A stretch of 64,000 nucleotides of DNA from Limibacter armeniacum (GTDB lineage: Bacteria > Bacteroidota > Bacteroidia > Cytophagales > Flammeovirgaceae). Where the stretch lies: the NCBI RefSeq assembly GCF_036880985.1, contig NZ_JBAJNO010000009.1, forward strand, positions 1 to 64,000, given 5' to 3'. Positions 42,401 to 50,114 of this stretch are shown piece after piece. The notes under the pieces are model-generated. The model was not told the DNA's origin. It made no database searches and saw only the letters and a list, made by a program, of their open reading frames with translations. Both the position numbers and the translations under genes were made by a program. The first letter of the stretch is position 1; each line of letters starts with the position of its first letter.

Positions 42401-42584
42401 TATTAGTTCCTTTTACCATTACGTTTACCCCCGGTAATGGCATCTTGTCATCTGAAGAGATGACTTTACCTCCTACTACCGTATCTGATTGCGCTGCTGC
42501 TTTGCTAAAGGGTAATATTCCCAGCAGTGCAACCAATACCAGCACATACAAGGTATTGATTTGTTGAGTAGTTCTGTTTTTCAT
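39453..42584 (-). CDS. susC: SusC/RagA-family TonB-dependent transporter
   Basis: A 1043-residue outer-membrane protein with signal peptide (about 1-31), a carboxypeptidase-regulatory-like domain (VVGGKVISSDDKMPLPGVNV to VTLVFSFIGYLSKEV), the TonB-box-containing linker LEEVVVVGYGVQKK, the plug (MEVLKDAASSAIYGSRGANG) and a long beta-barrel ending in Phe. It imports oligosaccharides through the outer membrane using TonB energy. It heads the PUL; the upstream 274 bases contain a triple ATGTTAA repeat and the end of the sensor-regulator gene. Confidence 0.95.
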   Translation of the reverse strand: MKNRTTQQINTLYVLVLVALLGILPFSKAAAQSDTVVGGKVISSDDKMPLPGVNVMVKGTNNGTITNFDGEYKLTTTQKNVTLVFSFIGYLSKEVSVNGASNIDVTLEPDVEQLEEVVVVGYGVQKKSVVTGAISSVKADEIAKTPVPSVEQALQGRTAGVMVSNDTGQPGAGITVRIRGVGTNGVASPLYIVDGVQVENLSFLNPGDIASMEVLKDAASSAIYGSRGANGVVLVTTKKGKSGKLVLNYDGYVGVQNPSRKVSVLNAREYMTLHNEARYNDGQSPLFTEEQIANNTVDTDWQDEIFNKNAVMTNHQLQLSGGNDISTFSVSTGYFAQDGIVGGGDKSNYNRFTFRINSEHKFTDRITLGQNLSFTKTNSQGIEEQNEFGSILYAATIHDPITPVYVTDQAEIDRLDQISPNPVKDPSGRFYGISQQGLREIVNPMAALQNTFNENMSRQLVGNFYGSIKLMDGLTFRSDYGYNIGNSSYRGFTPVAYFNVVNRVNNNSTWTGSSQYYNWQLENVLTYERTLGDHNFTLMAGTTHINEYREWINGSRTNLNLSGWDYAWLDNGANDETQKSNGAVGESRLMSYFGRLNYNYREKYLLTATIRMDGSSRFGPDNQFGYFPSVSAGWVLSEEDFLKQSELISFMKLRASWGQIGNEKIGNFAYLSLAGATISYPLGVSGSPVTGFGILNAANPALKWEASEQTNIGLEIGLLQDKLTMTAEYYNKVTKGLLSEEPIPSYVGLNNPTSNLGTVANSGVELNVTYRTIERDFNYSISGNVAYNQNEITELNNQNGYINSGAYYGHSGNSRMEIGYPLPFFYGYKTNGIFQSQEEVASYVGPEGQVIQPDAKAGDIRFVDTNNDGKIDDNDRTNIGSAVPTWTYGLTLGADYKNFDLSVFFQGQAGNKIANLSRRQDLTYQNYNARALDRWTGEGNDFPRMTHADPNKNYTRLNDMVHLEDGSFVRVKNIQLGYTLPNTIAEKAGLSRARLYMSVQNLYTWTKYSGFDPEIGGGGLEYGVDKGAYPQSQVILFGTNLTF

Positions 42585-42830
42585 ACTTACTTTCAGTATT
42601 AAGTGTGTATAAACTGTTCAGCCATGTACCAATCTTACCCGGGATTAGACTGATTACGATAGCTTGAATGAGTGCAAATAAGACTGATAAGTGTACAAAA
42701 AACAATAAAGTAATTTTCGGTGAAAAAATGGCATTTTCACTTAAAAAACAAAATTGCAACTCACTGATATACTATCAATTACATATATTTTAATAGAAAT
42801 TTAACGATTTTCATTTTGCACTTAAAAATA

Positions 42831-42854
42831 ATGTTAAAAAATGTTAAATGTTAA
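42831..42854. repeat. Triple ATGTTAA repeat upstream of susC
   Basis: ATGTTAA occurs at 42831-42837, 42841-42847 and 42848-42854, between the stop of the 7TM regulator gene and the susC start (about 250 bases upstream of susC). Closely repeated motifs here could be a regulator binding site, but the DNA is AT-rich and chance recurrence is possible. No clear TAnnTTTG promoter was found in this gap. Confidence 0.35.
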
Positions 42855-42858
42855 TTTA

Positions 42859-44736
42859 TTAGTCTATAATGAGTTTAGACCACCCGTGTTTATCTGTACT
42901 TTTTACATCTTTCAATCTCCCTAATCTCTCCTTCACTTTTTTACTGAACTTCCAACAAGTATTATGACGCACATCCAATTCTGTTGAAAGCTCAGCGGCT
43001 GTAACATCCCCTTTCTTGGCATATACCAAAAACAGTATGTAGAAAGCTTTTTGAATTGGGAAGTGAAGTCGGTGGAATAATGTCCCGTTTGTTGTTGATT
43101 CATTAAATCCACATTTGGTACAGCGTCGCGCAAAAGGACCTGTACCTTTAGAGTACTTATCATTGCCACATTTCTTGCACTCAAAGGTCTCTCCATCCCA
43201 TTTCAGTTCTTCCAGGTATTGGAAACAAGCCTGATCGTTTGGAAATATCCTTGTAAACTCATCCATGTTGACGTCTTGCATGAGTACTCTTGCTGTAGCA
43301 ATTTCTTTTACACTTTCCTGAAGCTGCATATTCTCTCCTTTCAGCAACTCATTCATACGAGCTATCTCATCTGCCTGCTTTGCCAATTGAAGTGACTGCT
43401 GTTCCAGTTGCTGATTTACTTCACTGAGTTCATCATTTTTAGACTCAATGATCAGCTTTTGTTTGTTAATTTTGTCAGTACGTTCTACAACTTTCTGCTC
43501 AATAATTTTTTCATTATCCCTTAACTGTTGAATTATACGCTGCTGCGCACTTTCTTTTTCTTCCTTAAGCATCCTGTAGCGCTCAGCCAACGCCATTGAG
43601 AAGAAAAACACCTTCATGATCAAACTAAAGTTAAAAGCATAGACTCCTAGAATGTGGTAGATGATATAAATGCCTAATGCTCGCAAGGAGATAATAGACA
43701 CCCCAAGCATTACAAATGCATATCCCACCAAAAAGAAACGGCTTTCCATGTCTCCTTTCCGTAAAATCATCAGTGCATAAACAAAGACAACCCCAAAAGG
43801 CAAAATATAGTAAGGAGAGTTCCAAAGTAACTGCCCCTTGAATAACCCATAGAAGAAATACAACAAGTTAAGCCCGACCGTCACCCATAGTAGGCGCCAG
43901 CCAGTCTTATGTTTTTCATCCATTCTCAAGAAAGTACTACCGAACAAGACCGTTGCCACTAGAAAGAATAAGGGAGAAATATAATCGATTATTCGATTGA
44001 GGAAAGGCATTGATGGCCAGATAAACTGGAAACCTGTCCGGTCTTCTACCATTCCCACAAAAATACAGCTGATTACAAAGAGTACATAAAAGATGTAGAA
44101 CCGCTCTTTTGCTGAAAAGAACAATAGAAGGTTATAGACAGCCAACAGGACTAGAATACCATAAAACCCTCCAAGCATATAGTATTCTGTTGTGGCATAC
44201 TCTACTAACCGTTCATCTTTCCATACCTTATATATAAATGCTGTCCGATAAACGGAAGTATACCTAAAGTAAAAGGTAACATGCTCCGTTCCGGAAGGTA
44301 CATTGTAAATAAAGTTCTTGTGCTTAAAGGTTCTTTCACCGAATAGCATTTTCATTCCGGATGTACCCAAATCCCGAACAACACTGTCTACTACAACATA
44401 AGCTGCCAGGCTATCCACATGGCTGTCCAGCACTTCCATCATCCACTCCCCGTTCTTCAAAGCATCTCCAACCAAATCAACCCTAATCCAATAAGGTACA
44501 CTTGGATCTTTCATGGTCAATACTTCTGCTCGTGCCTCATAGCTCCACTTCTCTTTTCCAAGTTTCAGTACATCATTGATCCCCAATCGTTGCCCCTTTT
44601 CTTTCAAATAGCTTATTGACCGGCTAGGTACCATCTGCTCATTACTGTCAGTCAGGTAATAAAACTCCGCCAAGTCAAAAGCACGTGCATTAAATCCAAT
44701 AAATAATAATAGAAGTGAAAAAAGAAGACGTCTCAT
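42859..44736 (-). CDS. 7TM-DISM membrane sensor fused to an IS1595-transposase-type zinc-ribbon/HTH domain
   Basis: This is a 625-residue fusion. Signal peptide 1-19; periplasmic beta-domain about 22-175 of the 7TMR-DISMED2 kind; seven membrane helices about 183-383; a long cytoplasmic coiled coil about 384-485; then residues 488-606 match the N-terminal part of IS1595/ISXO2 transposases: FPNDQACFQYLEEL, a zinc ribbon with Cys520, Cys523, Cys539 and Cys542, the phrase TTNGTLFHRLHFP, and a helix-turn-helix. No DDE catalytic domain follows. The chain reads as a membrane receptor with a DNA-binding output. It lies just upstream of susC, same strand, 274 bases away. The DNA-binding and PUL-control roles are inferred. 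Confidence 0.85.
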   Translation of the reverse strand: MRRLLFSLLLLFIGFNARAFDLAEFYYLTDSNEQMVPSRSISYLKEKGQRLGINDVLKLGKEKWSYEARAEVLTMKDPSVPYWIRVDLVGDALKNGEWMMEVLDSHVDSLAAYVVVDSVVRDLGTSGMKMLFGERTFKHKNFIYNVPSGTEHVTFYFRYTSVYRTAFIYKVWKDERLVEYATTEYYMLGGFYGILVLLAVYNLLLFFSAKERFYIFYVLFVISCIFVGMVEDRTGFQFIWPSMPFLNRIIDYISPLFFLVATVLFGSTFLRMDEKHKTGWRLLWVTVGLNLLYFFYGLFKGQLLWNSPYYILPFGVVFVYALMILRKGDMESRFFLVGYAFVMLGVSIISLRALGIYIIYHILGVYAFNFSLIMKVFFFSMALAERYRMLKEEKESAQQRIIQQLRDNEKIIEQKVVERTDKINKQKLIIESKNDELSEVNQQLEQQSLQLAKQADEIARMNELLKGENMQLQESVKEIATARVLMQDVNMDEFTRIFPNDQACFQYLEELKWDGETFECKKCGNDKYSKGTGPFARRCTKCGFNESTTNGTLFHRLHFPIQKAFYILFLVYAKKGDVTAAELSTELDVRHNTCWKFSKKVKERLGRLKDVKSTDKHGWSKLIID

Positions 44737-44968
44737 ATGTACTAAACCACAAGTTTATATAACTTTTCCTTCGCAATATAAGACTATCTGAATAATTGAA
44801 GTGCCTGAAAATAAATATTCAATAAAAAGAAGCCTCTATAATATTCTTTATTAACAACCTCATTATCTATTACTTACCTATTCATTCTTGATTTAAACCA
44901 ACCAAAGTAATTATCGAAGTGTCATATAGTTATATATGCATTACTCAGCTTGACACATTTTTGCTACT

Positions 44969-45874
44969 ATGAAAAGAATATTCAAAGTGATTTGCTTGCT
45001 ACTCATTGTTAACCTCTACCTCTCGTGTGATGACGATGACACTATGTCCATTATAGCTCCATCAGAAGGGGATTATATGATTTTTGGAACCTCATATGGT
45101 TTCTGTGCCGGAAACTGCACAAACCTATTTTTATTGAAAGACAGCTTGTTATTTGAAGATGATGACGTTGAAAGAGGAATTCCTGATACTGTTCCATTTA
45201 AAGAGGAACCTTTAGAACACTCTTCATATGACATAGCCAAGGTACTTTGGAATGAACTTCCTCAAGAATTGCTTTCAAGTAATGATACCGTTTTTGGCTG
45301 TCCAGACTGTGCAGACCAAGGTGCTATTTACCTAAAACTCAGGCTTGAGGGACAGATATATGAATACCGTATCGATACTTATGATGAGCAATTGCCAGAA
45401 TTCCTGATTCCTTTTAGCAATAAAGTAGAAGAGATAACCAAGACGCTGGTAGATAGTAGCTCTTCCAAAACCACTCTTAAGGATGAGCAGTTGGTTTTTG
45501 GTCTGTATTACGGTGAATGTCTAGGCAACTGCACGCACCTTTACTTAATAGACAATGAGATGCTTTATCAAGATGATAGTGTCACTTATATTATACCTGA
45601 ACAAGTCCCCTTTAAACCTGAAGCCTTGCCTTCTGAATCATATGAAATGGCTAAAATTCTCTTAGCTGAATTCCCTTCAGCGCTTTTGAATGAAACCGAC
45701 TCTATATTCGGTTGCCCTGATTGTGCGGATCAAGGAGGTATATTTATTAGGTACAGCTATGGAGATAAAACGAGGACATTCAGGATAGATACAAATGACA
45801 ATGACCTTCCTGAATACCTTATTCCCTACTCCAATAAGGTTGAATCAATTACCAGCTCTTTGTCACAACCTTAA
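44969..45874 (+). CDS. Lipoprotein with two copies of a GNC/GCPDCADQG cysteine domain (301 aa)
   Basis: The lipoprotein leader ends LYLSC (Cys20). Two tandem domains of about 125 residues follow (about 33-155 and 170-298), sharing GNCTxLxL near the start, SSYDIAK/ESYEMAK, GCPDCADQGxI in the middle, and IDTxDxxLPExLIPxSNKVExI at the end. Each copy keeps four cysteines (CxGNC and CPDC), which may form disulphides or bind metal. I do not recognise a named family. The gene stands alone on the plus strand and is followed by a terminator. It could be a periplasmic binding or inhibitor protein; this is open. Confidence 0.75.
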   Translation: MKRIFKVICLLLIVNLYLSCDDDDTMSIIAPSEGDYMIFGTSYGFCAGNCTNLFLLKDSLLFEDDDVERGIPDTVPFKEEPLEHSSYDIAKVLWNELPQELLSSNDTVFGCPDCADQGAIYLKLRLEGQIYEYRIDTYDEQLPEFLIPFSNKVEEITKTLVDSSSSKTTLKDEQLVFGLYYGECLGNCTHLYLIDNEMLYQDDSVTYIIPEQVPFKPEALPSESYEMAKILLAEFPSALLNETDSIFGCPDCADQGGIFIRYSYGDKTRTFRIDTNDNDLPEYLIPYSNKVESITSSLSQP

Positions 45875-46067
45875 TTGATCTTAAATAAGTACCACTAATT
45901 TCTTAATAAAATTAAAGGGTGTAACTTTTTCGAATTTTATGACGTTAATTTGTAGTGTAAGGAATTTGAAAGATATCAAGAGATAATAGATATATATAGA
46001 GAAATAAGGGTTATAGTAGAAAGTAGCAATGAGAAATAGTTAGTTTTTGGGTTACTAACTTAATTTA

Positions 46068-46099
46068 AAAGGGTTTCGCAATGCGTTTCCCTTTTTTTA
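46068..46099. terminator. Bidirectional terminator between convergent genes
   Basis: Stem AAAAGGG/CCCTTTT plus inner CGC/GCG with AAT loop is followed by T on the plus strand and preceded by A. It lies between the plus-strand lipoprotein gene (ends 45874) and the minus-strand BCCT gene (ends 46110) and can serve both. Confidence 0.75.
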
Positions 46100-46109
46100 T
46101 TACCTTATT

Positions 46110-47579
46110 TCACTTTCCTTTCCGAATTTTTTTCACAAAATCGAATAGCATAATGGTCATCAGAAAACCCAATGGCAATGCGGCTATCACCAACAAATTA
46201 CTCATCGTTTTCAGCACTTCATCCCCGCTTATATAAATACAAATAATGGTAACGGCAGGTATGATAATTCCCCAAAGTAGCTTCACCTTTCCACTTGGGT
46301 TGTTTACACCCCGACTACTCATCATACCCAATACAAATGTAGCTGAATCAATAGAGGTAATCAGGAAAGTACACAGCAGGAATACAGTGATCAAATTCAA
46401 GGCTTCGCTAAATGGTAGGTATTGAAAGAACTCAAACATGGACGTATATAGGTTCGTGAAAGCTCCTTGCTCCAGCTGAAGACTTTTCGCATCCAAAATG
46501 TTCAGTATGTTTCCGCCAAAAATGGCAAACCATACCAGCGTGCCTATAGTCGGTAAAAGCAATACTCCAAATACATATTCCCGTATTGTTCTTCCTTTTG
46601 AAATTCTAGCAATAAACACCCCTGTAAAAGGAGCCCAAGCCAACCAGAATGCCCAATAAAAGACAGTCCAGTCATGGACAAAATTATAATCACTTCCCAA
46701 GAAGCCTGTATCAATACTTAACCTGAAAAAATCGCTCACATAGGCTATCGTTCCTTCAGCAAAAGCACCAAAAACAGCCTGCTTATTCCCTACCAACAAG
46801 ACAAAAAGCATCAGCGCCAAAGCCACTGTCATATTGATGTTGGAGAGCCATTTGATACCTTTTGTAATGCCAGACATAGCAGAGAGCAATGAAATAGTCC
46901 CTAGCAGTATGATCATGACTATTGCCAGTGAATTGAAGGAGTCCAACTCATACAGTTGACTTATCCCTCCTGCTATTTGCATAGTTCCAAGCCCCAATGA
47001 GGCCGTGACACCAAATAAGGTAGCGATCACTGCCAGCAAGTCAGCTCCAGACTTGAAGTACTTTTGTATCCTCGGTGAGTTAATTTTAGGTAAGGCGGTA
47101 CTTGTTAAGGCTGGCTGCTTTAGCCGGAACTGATAATATCCTATTACCAAACCAAAGAAAGCATAGAAGCCCCATGCTGTTAGTCCCCAATGGAAAAACA
47201 CATATTTCATGGCATTGGTAGTTACAGAAACCGCTTCAGATGGTGGATACCAGAAAAAGTAAGAAGGCTCCTGAACGCCTCTTTGGAGTAGCCCTGCCCC
47301 CATTCCTGCACTATAGAGCATGGAAATCCAAGATAGACGGCTGTATTCTGGCTTATCATCAGCGTCCCCCAATTTTACATGCCCGTATTTTGACATTGCC
47401 ACCCAAATACAGAATACCACTAACAGAAGCCCCAAAACCAAGTAAAACAGACCAAAGTTATACCTTATTACCTGATTCAAATGGTCTGTCAATTCAAGCA
47501 ATGTAGCTGGCTGCCAAATACCCGCCAATACAAAGCTAATTCCAACTACCAAAGCGCCCGATATAACTCTTTTATCCAT
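46110..47579 (-). CDS. BCCT-family betaine/choline/carnitine-type transporter
   Basis: A 489-residue protein with about 12 membrane helices. The family hallmarks are present: HWGLTAWGFYAFFGLVIGY and FYWAFWLAWAPFTGVFIARISKGRTIREYV. The usual GMGIGLMFWGVAEP segment is altered to GMGAGLLQRGVQEPSYFFW, so cation coupling or substrate may differ. It probably imports a quaternary ammonium or sulphonium osmolyte such as glycine betaine or dimethylsulphoniopropionate. It is encoded after the S41 protease gene, but a terminator (47607-47649) lies between them. Confidence 0.88.
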   Translation of the reverse strand: MDKRVISGALVVGISFVLAGIWQPATLLELTDHLNQVIRYNFGLFYLVLGLLLVVFCIWVAMSKYGHVKLGDADDKPEYSRLSWISMLYSAGMGAGLLQRGVQEPSYFFWYPPSEAVSVTTNAMKYVFFHWGLTAWGFYAFFGLVIGYYQFRLKQPALTSTALPKINSPRIQKYFKSGADLLAVIATLFGVTASLGLGTMQIAGGISQLYELDSFNSLAIVMIILLGTISLLSAMSGITKGIKWLSNINMTVALALMLFVLLVGNKQAVFGAFAEGTIAYVSDFFRLSIDTGFLGSDYNFVHDWTVFYWAFWLAWAPFTGVFIARISKGRTIREYVFGVLLLPTIGTLVWFAIFGGNILNILDAKSLQLEQGAFTNLYTSMFEFFQYLPFSEALNLITVFLLCTFLITSIDSATFVLGMMSSRGVNNPSGKVKLLWGIIIPAVTIICIYISGDEVLKTMSNLLVIAALPLGFLMTIMLFDFVKKIRKGK

Positions 47580-47606
47580 CTTAGTCTAAAGTCTTAAATT
47601 CAGGTT

Positions 47607-47649
47607 AAAAAAAATTCCCTTCAACAGCTTTACTTCTGCTGAAGGGAAT
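47607..47649 (-). terminator. Terminator after the S41 protease gene
   Basis: A 10-bp stem (ATTCCCTTCA/TGAAGGGAAT) with an AGC/GCT extension is followed on the minus strand by eight T. It lies 28 bases past the stop of the protease gene. Confidence 0.8.
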
Positions 47650-47676
47650 CATATTAAGTGTTAGATATAATGTCTT

Positions 47677-49314
47677 TTAGTTGGTTTTGGTAACACCCAT
47701 TAATGCTTCTGCCTGACCAAACATGCGTACTGCCTGCATAAAAGTGGGATCACCTTGATTATGGACAGGGAAAAATGCCTGATCTCCCCAAATCACTCTT
47801 CCTATTGTCTCTTTTGTATCTCTCAGAATTCTGTCCCGAGACAATGCAAACTCAGCCTTATTAAAATGCACCTCATTTTCCAATGCATTATTCAGCAGTT
47901 CTTTGACCATTTGATTATCGAGTTCAAAGTCTGAAATGAACTGCTTCATTCCCATGCCTTCCAGCCTTTCCCTATGCTCATTGGCATATTCAATGGCAAA
48001 ATCCCTCATCACATCTTTCTGAAGAAGATCACGGTAATAATTGGTATAAAAAGTAGTATCCATTCCAATAAAGACATCAGGTAAGATCCCTCCTCCTCCA
48101 AATACTTTCCTTCCACCTACGGTTCTGTACTGTAGACTATCTTGCACTTGTACACTATCTTCCACAAAGTACTCTCCGTGCATAAAACGCTCCTCCAGTT
48201 CCTGTTCATAACTTTGCACTCCTTTATAAGGCTTCTGGATACATCTGCCACTTGGTGTATAGTAACGGGAAATCGTCAGTCGAAGCAATGAATTGTCCTG
48301 CAAACGGATTTGCCTTTGAACCAATCCTTTTCCAAATGACCTTCTACCAACTACCAACGCTCTGTCATGATCCTGAAGCGCTCCCGTCACAATCTCAGAT
48401 GCTGAAGCTGAATGCTCATTGATCAATACAATTACTGGTTGGTTGACAAAATAGCCATCGTTCTTTGAGTATTCATGTTCATCAAATGCTGAACCCTTTC
48501 CGTCAGTATATACAATCAGCTTATCCTTTGGCAAAAGTGCATCAACCACTTGAACAGCCTGTCCCATATATCCTCCACCATTGTCTCGAAGGTCTAAAAC
48601 CAATTGCTTCATCCCTTCTTCCATCAGCTTATCAAGTTCCTCCTTGAATTCTTCATAAGTATTGGTTCCAAAGCGGCTGATCTTGATATATCCTGTCTTT
48701 TCATCCACCATATAGGCAGCATTTACAGAATGGGTAGGAATTTTATCTCTCGTAACGTTGAAATAAAGTGTATTGTCACTTCCCTTCCTTGCAATACCTA
48801 TATTGACTTTTGTTCCTCTTTTCCCCCTCAGCTTCTTGACCACTTCATCAGAATCCAATCCTGGACCAGCTACTGTCTCGCCATTCACCAAAACCAGTTT
48901 GTCTCCTGAACGAATGCCTGCTTTATCTGAAGGTCCATCTGCCAAAACGGACACGACCTTTACCGTATCTCTAAAGACCCTGAATTCAATCCCGACCCCT
49001 TCAAAACCATCTTGAAGTTGTGAATTGACGATATCTACGTCATTTTTAGGAATATAATAAGTATGAGGATCTAAGTCTTCAATCACAGCCTTGATCGCCT
49101 TTTCGGTTAAAACTTCACTGTCAATTGAATCCACATAATACTGGTCTATATTGTTCAGCACTTGTTCCAGCTTACCAGTATTAAGTGCCAGTCCACCTCC
49201 CTGTCTAGAAGGGCTTAGAAACTCACCGCCGACAATCATTCCAACGCACAGCGACACTGCGATCACCAATGGTAACATCACACCTATCCGCTGCGAATTA
49301 TTTTGCTCACTCAT
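47677..49314 (-). CDS. S41 C-terminal processing peptidase (CtpA/Prc-like)
   Basis: A 545-residue protease with an N-terminal membrane anchor (about 11-32). The PDZ domain lies at about 95-175 (GFEGVGIEFRVFRDTVKV, IRSGDKLVLVNGE). The S41 core has LDLRDNGGGYMGQAV, the serine box SASASE at 302-307 and the lysine in GRRSFGKGLVQ (Lys329), giving the Ser/Lys dyad. The C-terminal 130 residues form a helical extension. It would degrade or mature periplasmic proteins. The length and order fit Bacteroidota Ctp proteases. Confidence 0.93.
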   Translation of the reverse strand: MSEQNNSQRIGVMLPLVIAVSLCVGMIVGGEFLSPSRQGGGLALNTGKLEQVLNNIDQYYVDSIDSEVLTEKAIKAVIEDLDPHTYYIPKNDVDIVNSQLQDGFEGVGIEFRVFRDTVKVVSVLADGPSDKAGIRSGDKLVLVNGETVAGPGLDSDEVVKKLRGKRGTKVNIGIARKGSDNTLYFNVTRDKIPTHSVNAAYMVDEKTGYIKISRFGTNTYEEFKEELDKLMEEGMKQLVLDLRDNGGGYMGQAVQVVDALLPKDKLIVYTDGKGSAFDEHEYSKNDGYFVNQPVIVLINEHSASASEIVTGALQDHDRALVVGRRSFGKGLVQRQIRLQDNSLLRLTISRYYTPSGRCIQKPYKGVQSYEQELEERFMHGEYFVEDSVQVQDSLQYRTVGGRKVFGGGGILPDVFIGMDTTFYTNYYRDLLQKDVMRDFAIEYANEHRERLEGMGMKQFISDFELDNQMVKELLNNALENEVHFNKAEFALSRDRILRDTKETIGRVIWGDQAFFPVHNQGDPTFMQAVRMFGQAEALMGVTKTN

Positions 49315-49472
49315 ATTCTCGAAATATCTGAGGGGTTACACTTTAGATTGTTCTGAAAAAGGTGCCTATACTGCACGACAAGCTACAGTACAAAAGTCTT
49401 CTTCCTTCAATTTATAAAGTGTTCTATGCAGAAACCACTTAGAACACTTTAATTTTTGAAATTTTAGTAAAA

Positions 49473-49772
49473 TCAAGGTTTATTGAACACAAACCCCTGT
49501 TCATCTCTCCTTTCTTCAAAATCCAGCTCAAGGTCAAGCAAGTACATGATGTGTCTTTTGTCAATCAGTACCTCAAGTCCTTCTATCTCATAAATCTGGT
49601 CATGCTCTTGCTCCTTGTCAAAGCCAAGAAAAAATCCTGCAGCTCCACATCCTCCGCCTTTCATTCCTACACGAAGCCTATAACCATCCGGTATCTGCTT
49701 GTTGCTAAATATCTTCTTTACCTCTTCGGCTGCTCTGCTGGTTACTTTAACTGGTATTAATCCCTTTTCCAT
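49473..49772 (-). CDS. IscA/HesB-like iron-sulphur assembly protein lacking the C-terminal CxC
   Basis: The start is set at 49772 (MEKGLIPVKVTS); a longer frame adds 20 unlikely residues. The A-type carrier fold is clear: TSRAAEEVKKIF, GYRLRVGMKGGGCGAAGF, then GLEVLIDKRHIMYLLDLELDFE and GFVFNKP. The first conserved cysteine (in GGGCG) is kept, but the protein ends at FNKP, where IscA, ErpA and SufA carry the CGC pair. It may be a conserved variant of Bacteroidota with a different role, or may bind iron or cluster differently. It stands alone. Confidence 0.8.
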   Translation of the reverse strand: MEKGLIPVKVTSRAAEEVKKIFSNKQIPDGYRLRVGMKGGGCGAAGFFLGFDKEQEHDQIYEIEGLEVLIDKRHIMYLLDLELDFEERRDEQGFVFNKP

Positions 49773-50114
49773 TCGCTCATTAATTATGCTAATCCTATCT
49801 GATTTCCCACAAACGGGAAACTTGACAATCAAAATTGTCTGCTTCTATATAATCTTGTGCAAGTTACTGATTTCAACTTTCAGAAAGAAAATTGTCCAAA
49901 ATGCCTTTGCTATTTGTCCTTTTATTAAATACAGCTAAAACCATTACACCTAGGTTACAAAAACCAATTACAGAAGTTTTCAAAGTGACTTCATAGAAGA
50001 AACTGATTATGACTGAAACTGTTTTCTGACTACATTTTCATGGAATATTCCTTAATTTTATCCAATATTTCATTAATTGAGGTGTCATTTTAAAATAAGT
50101 AAATAGATATAACA
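49773..50114. other. Divergent intergenic region, no gene seen
   Basis: This 342-base region separates the iscA-like gene and the CsgG-like gene, which are transcribed away from each other. It contains a GACAAT/ATTGTC inverted repeat with CAAA loop (about 49825-49840). No clear TAnnTTTG promoter or gene was identified. Confidence 0.5.

Noticed and set aside
42505-42759. An 84-codon minus-strand open frame upstream of and overlapping susC
   Set aside because: It overlaps the susC signal-peptide region in another frame and covers the promoter gap; it looks like a shadow frame.
42919-43275. The zinc-ribbon region as a separate IS1595 transposase gene or active element
   Set aside because: It is in frame with the 7TM receptor, has no DDE catalytic domain after it, and no terminal repeats flank it.
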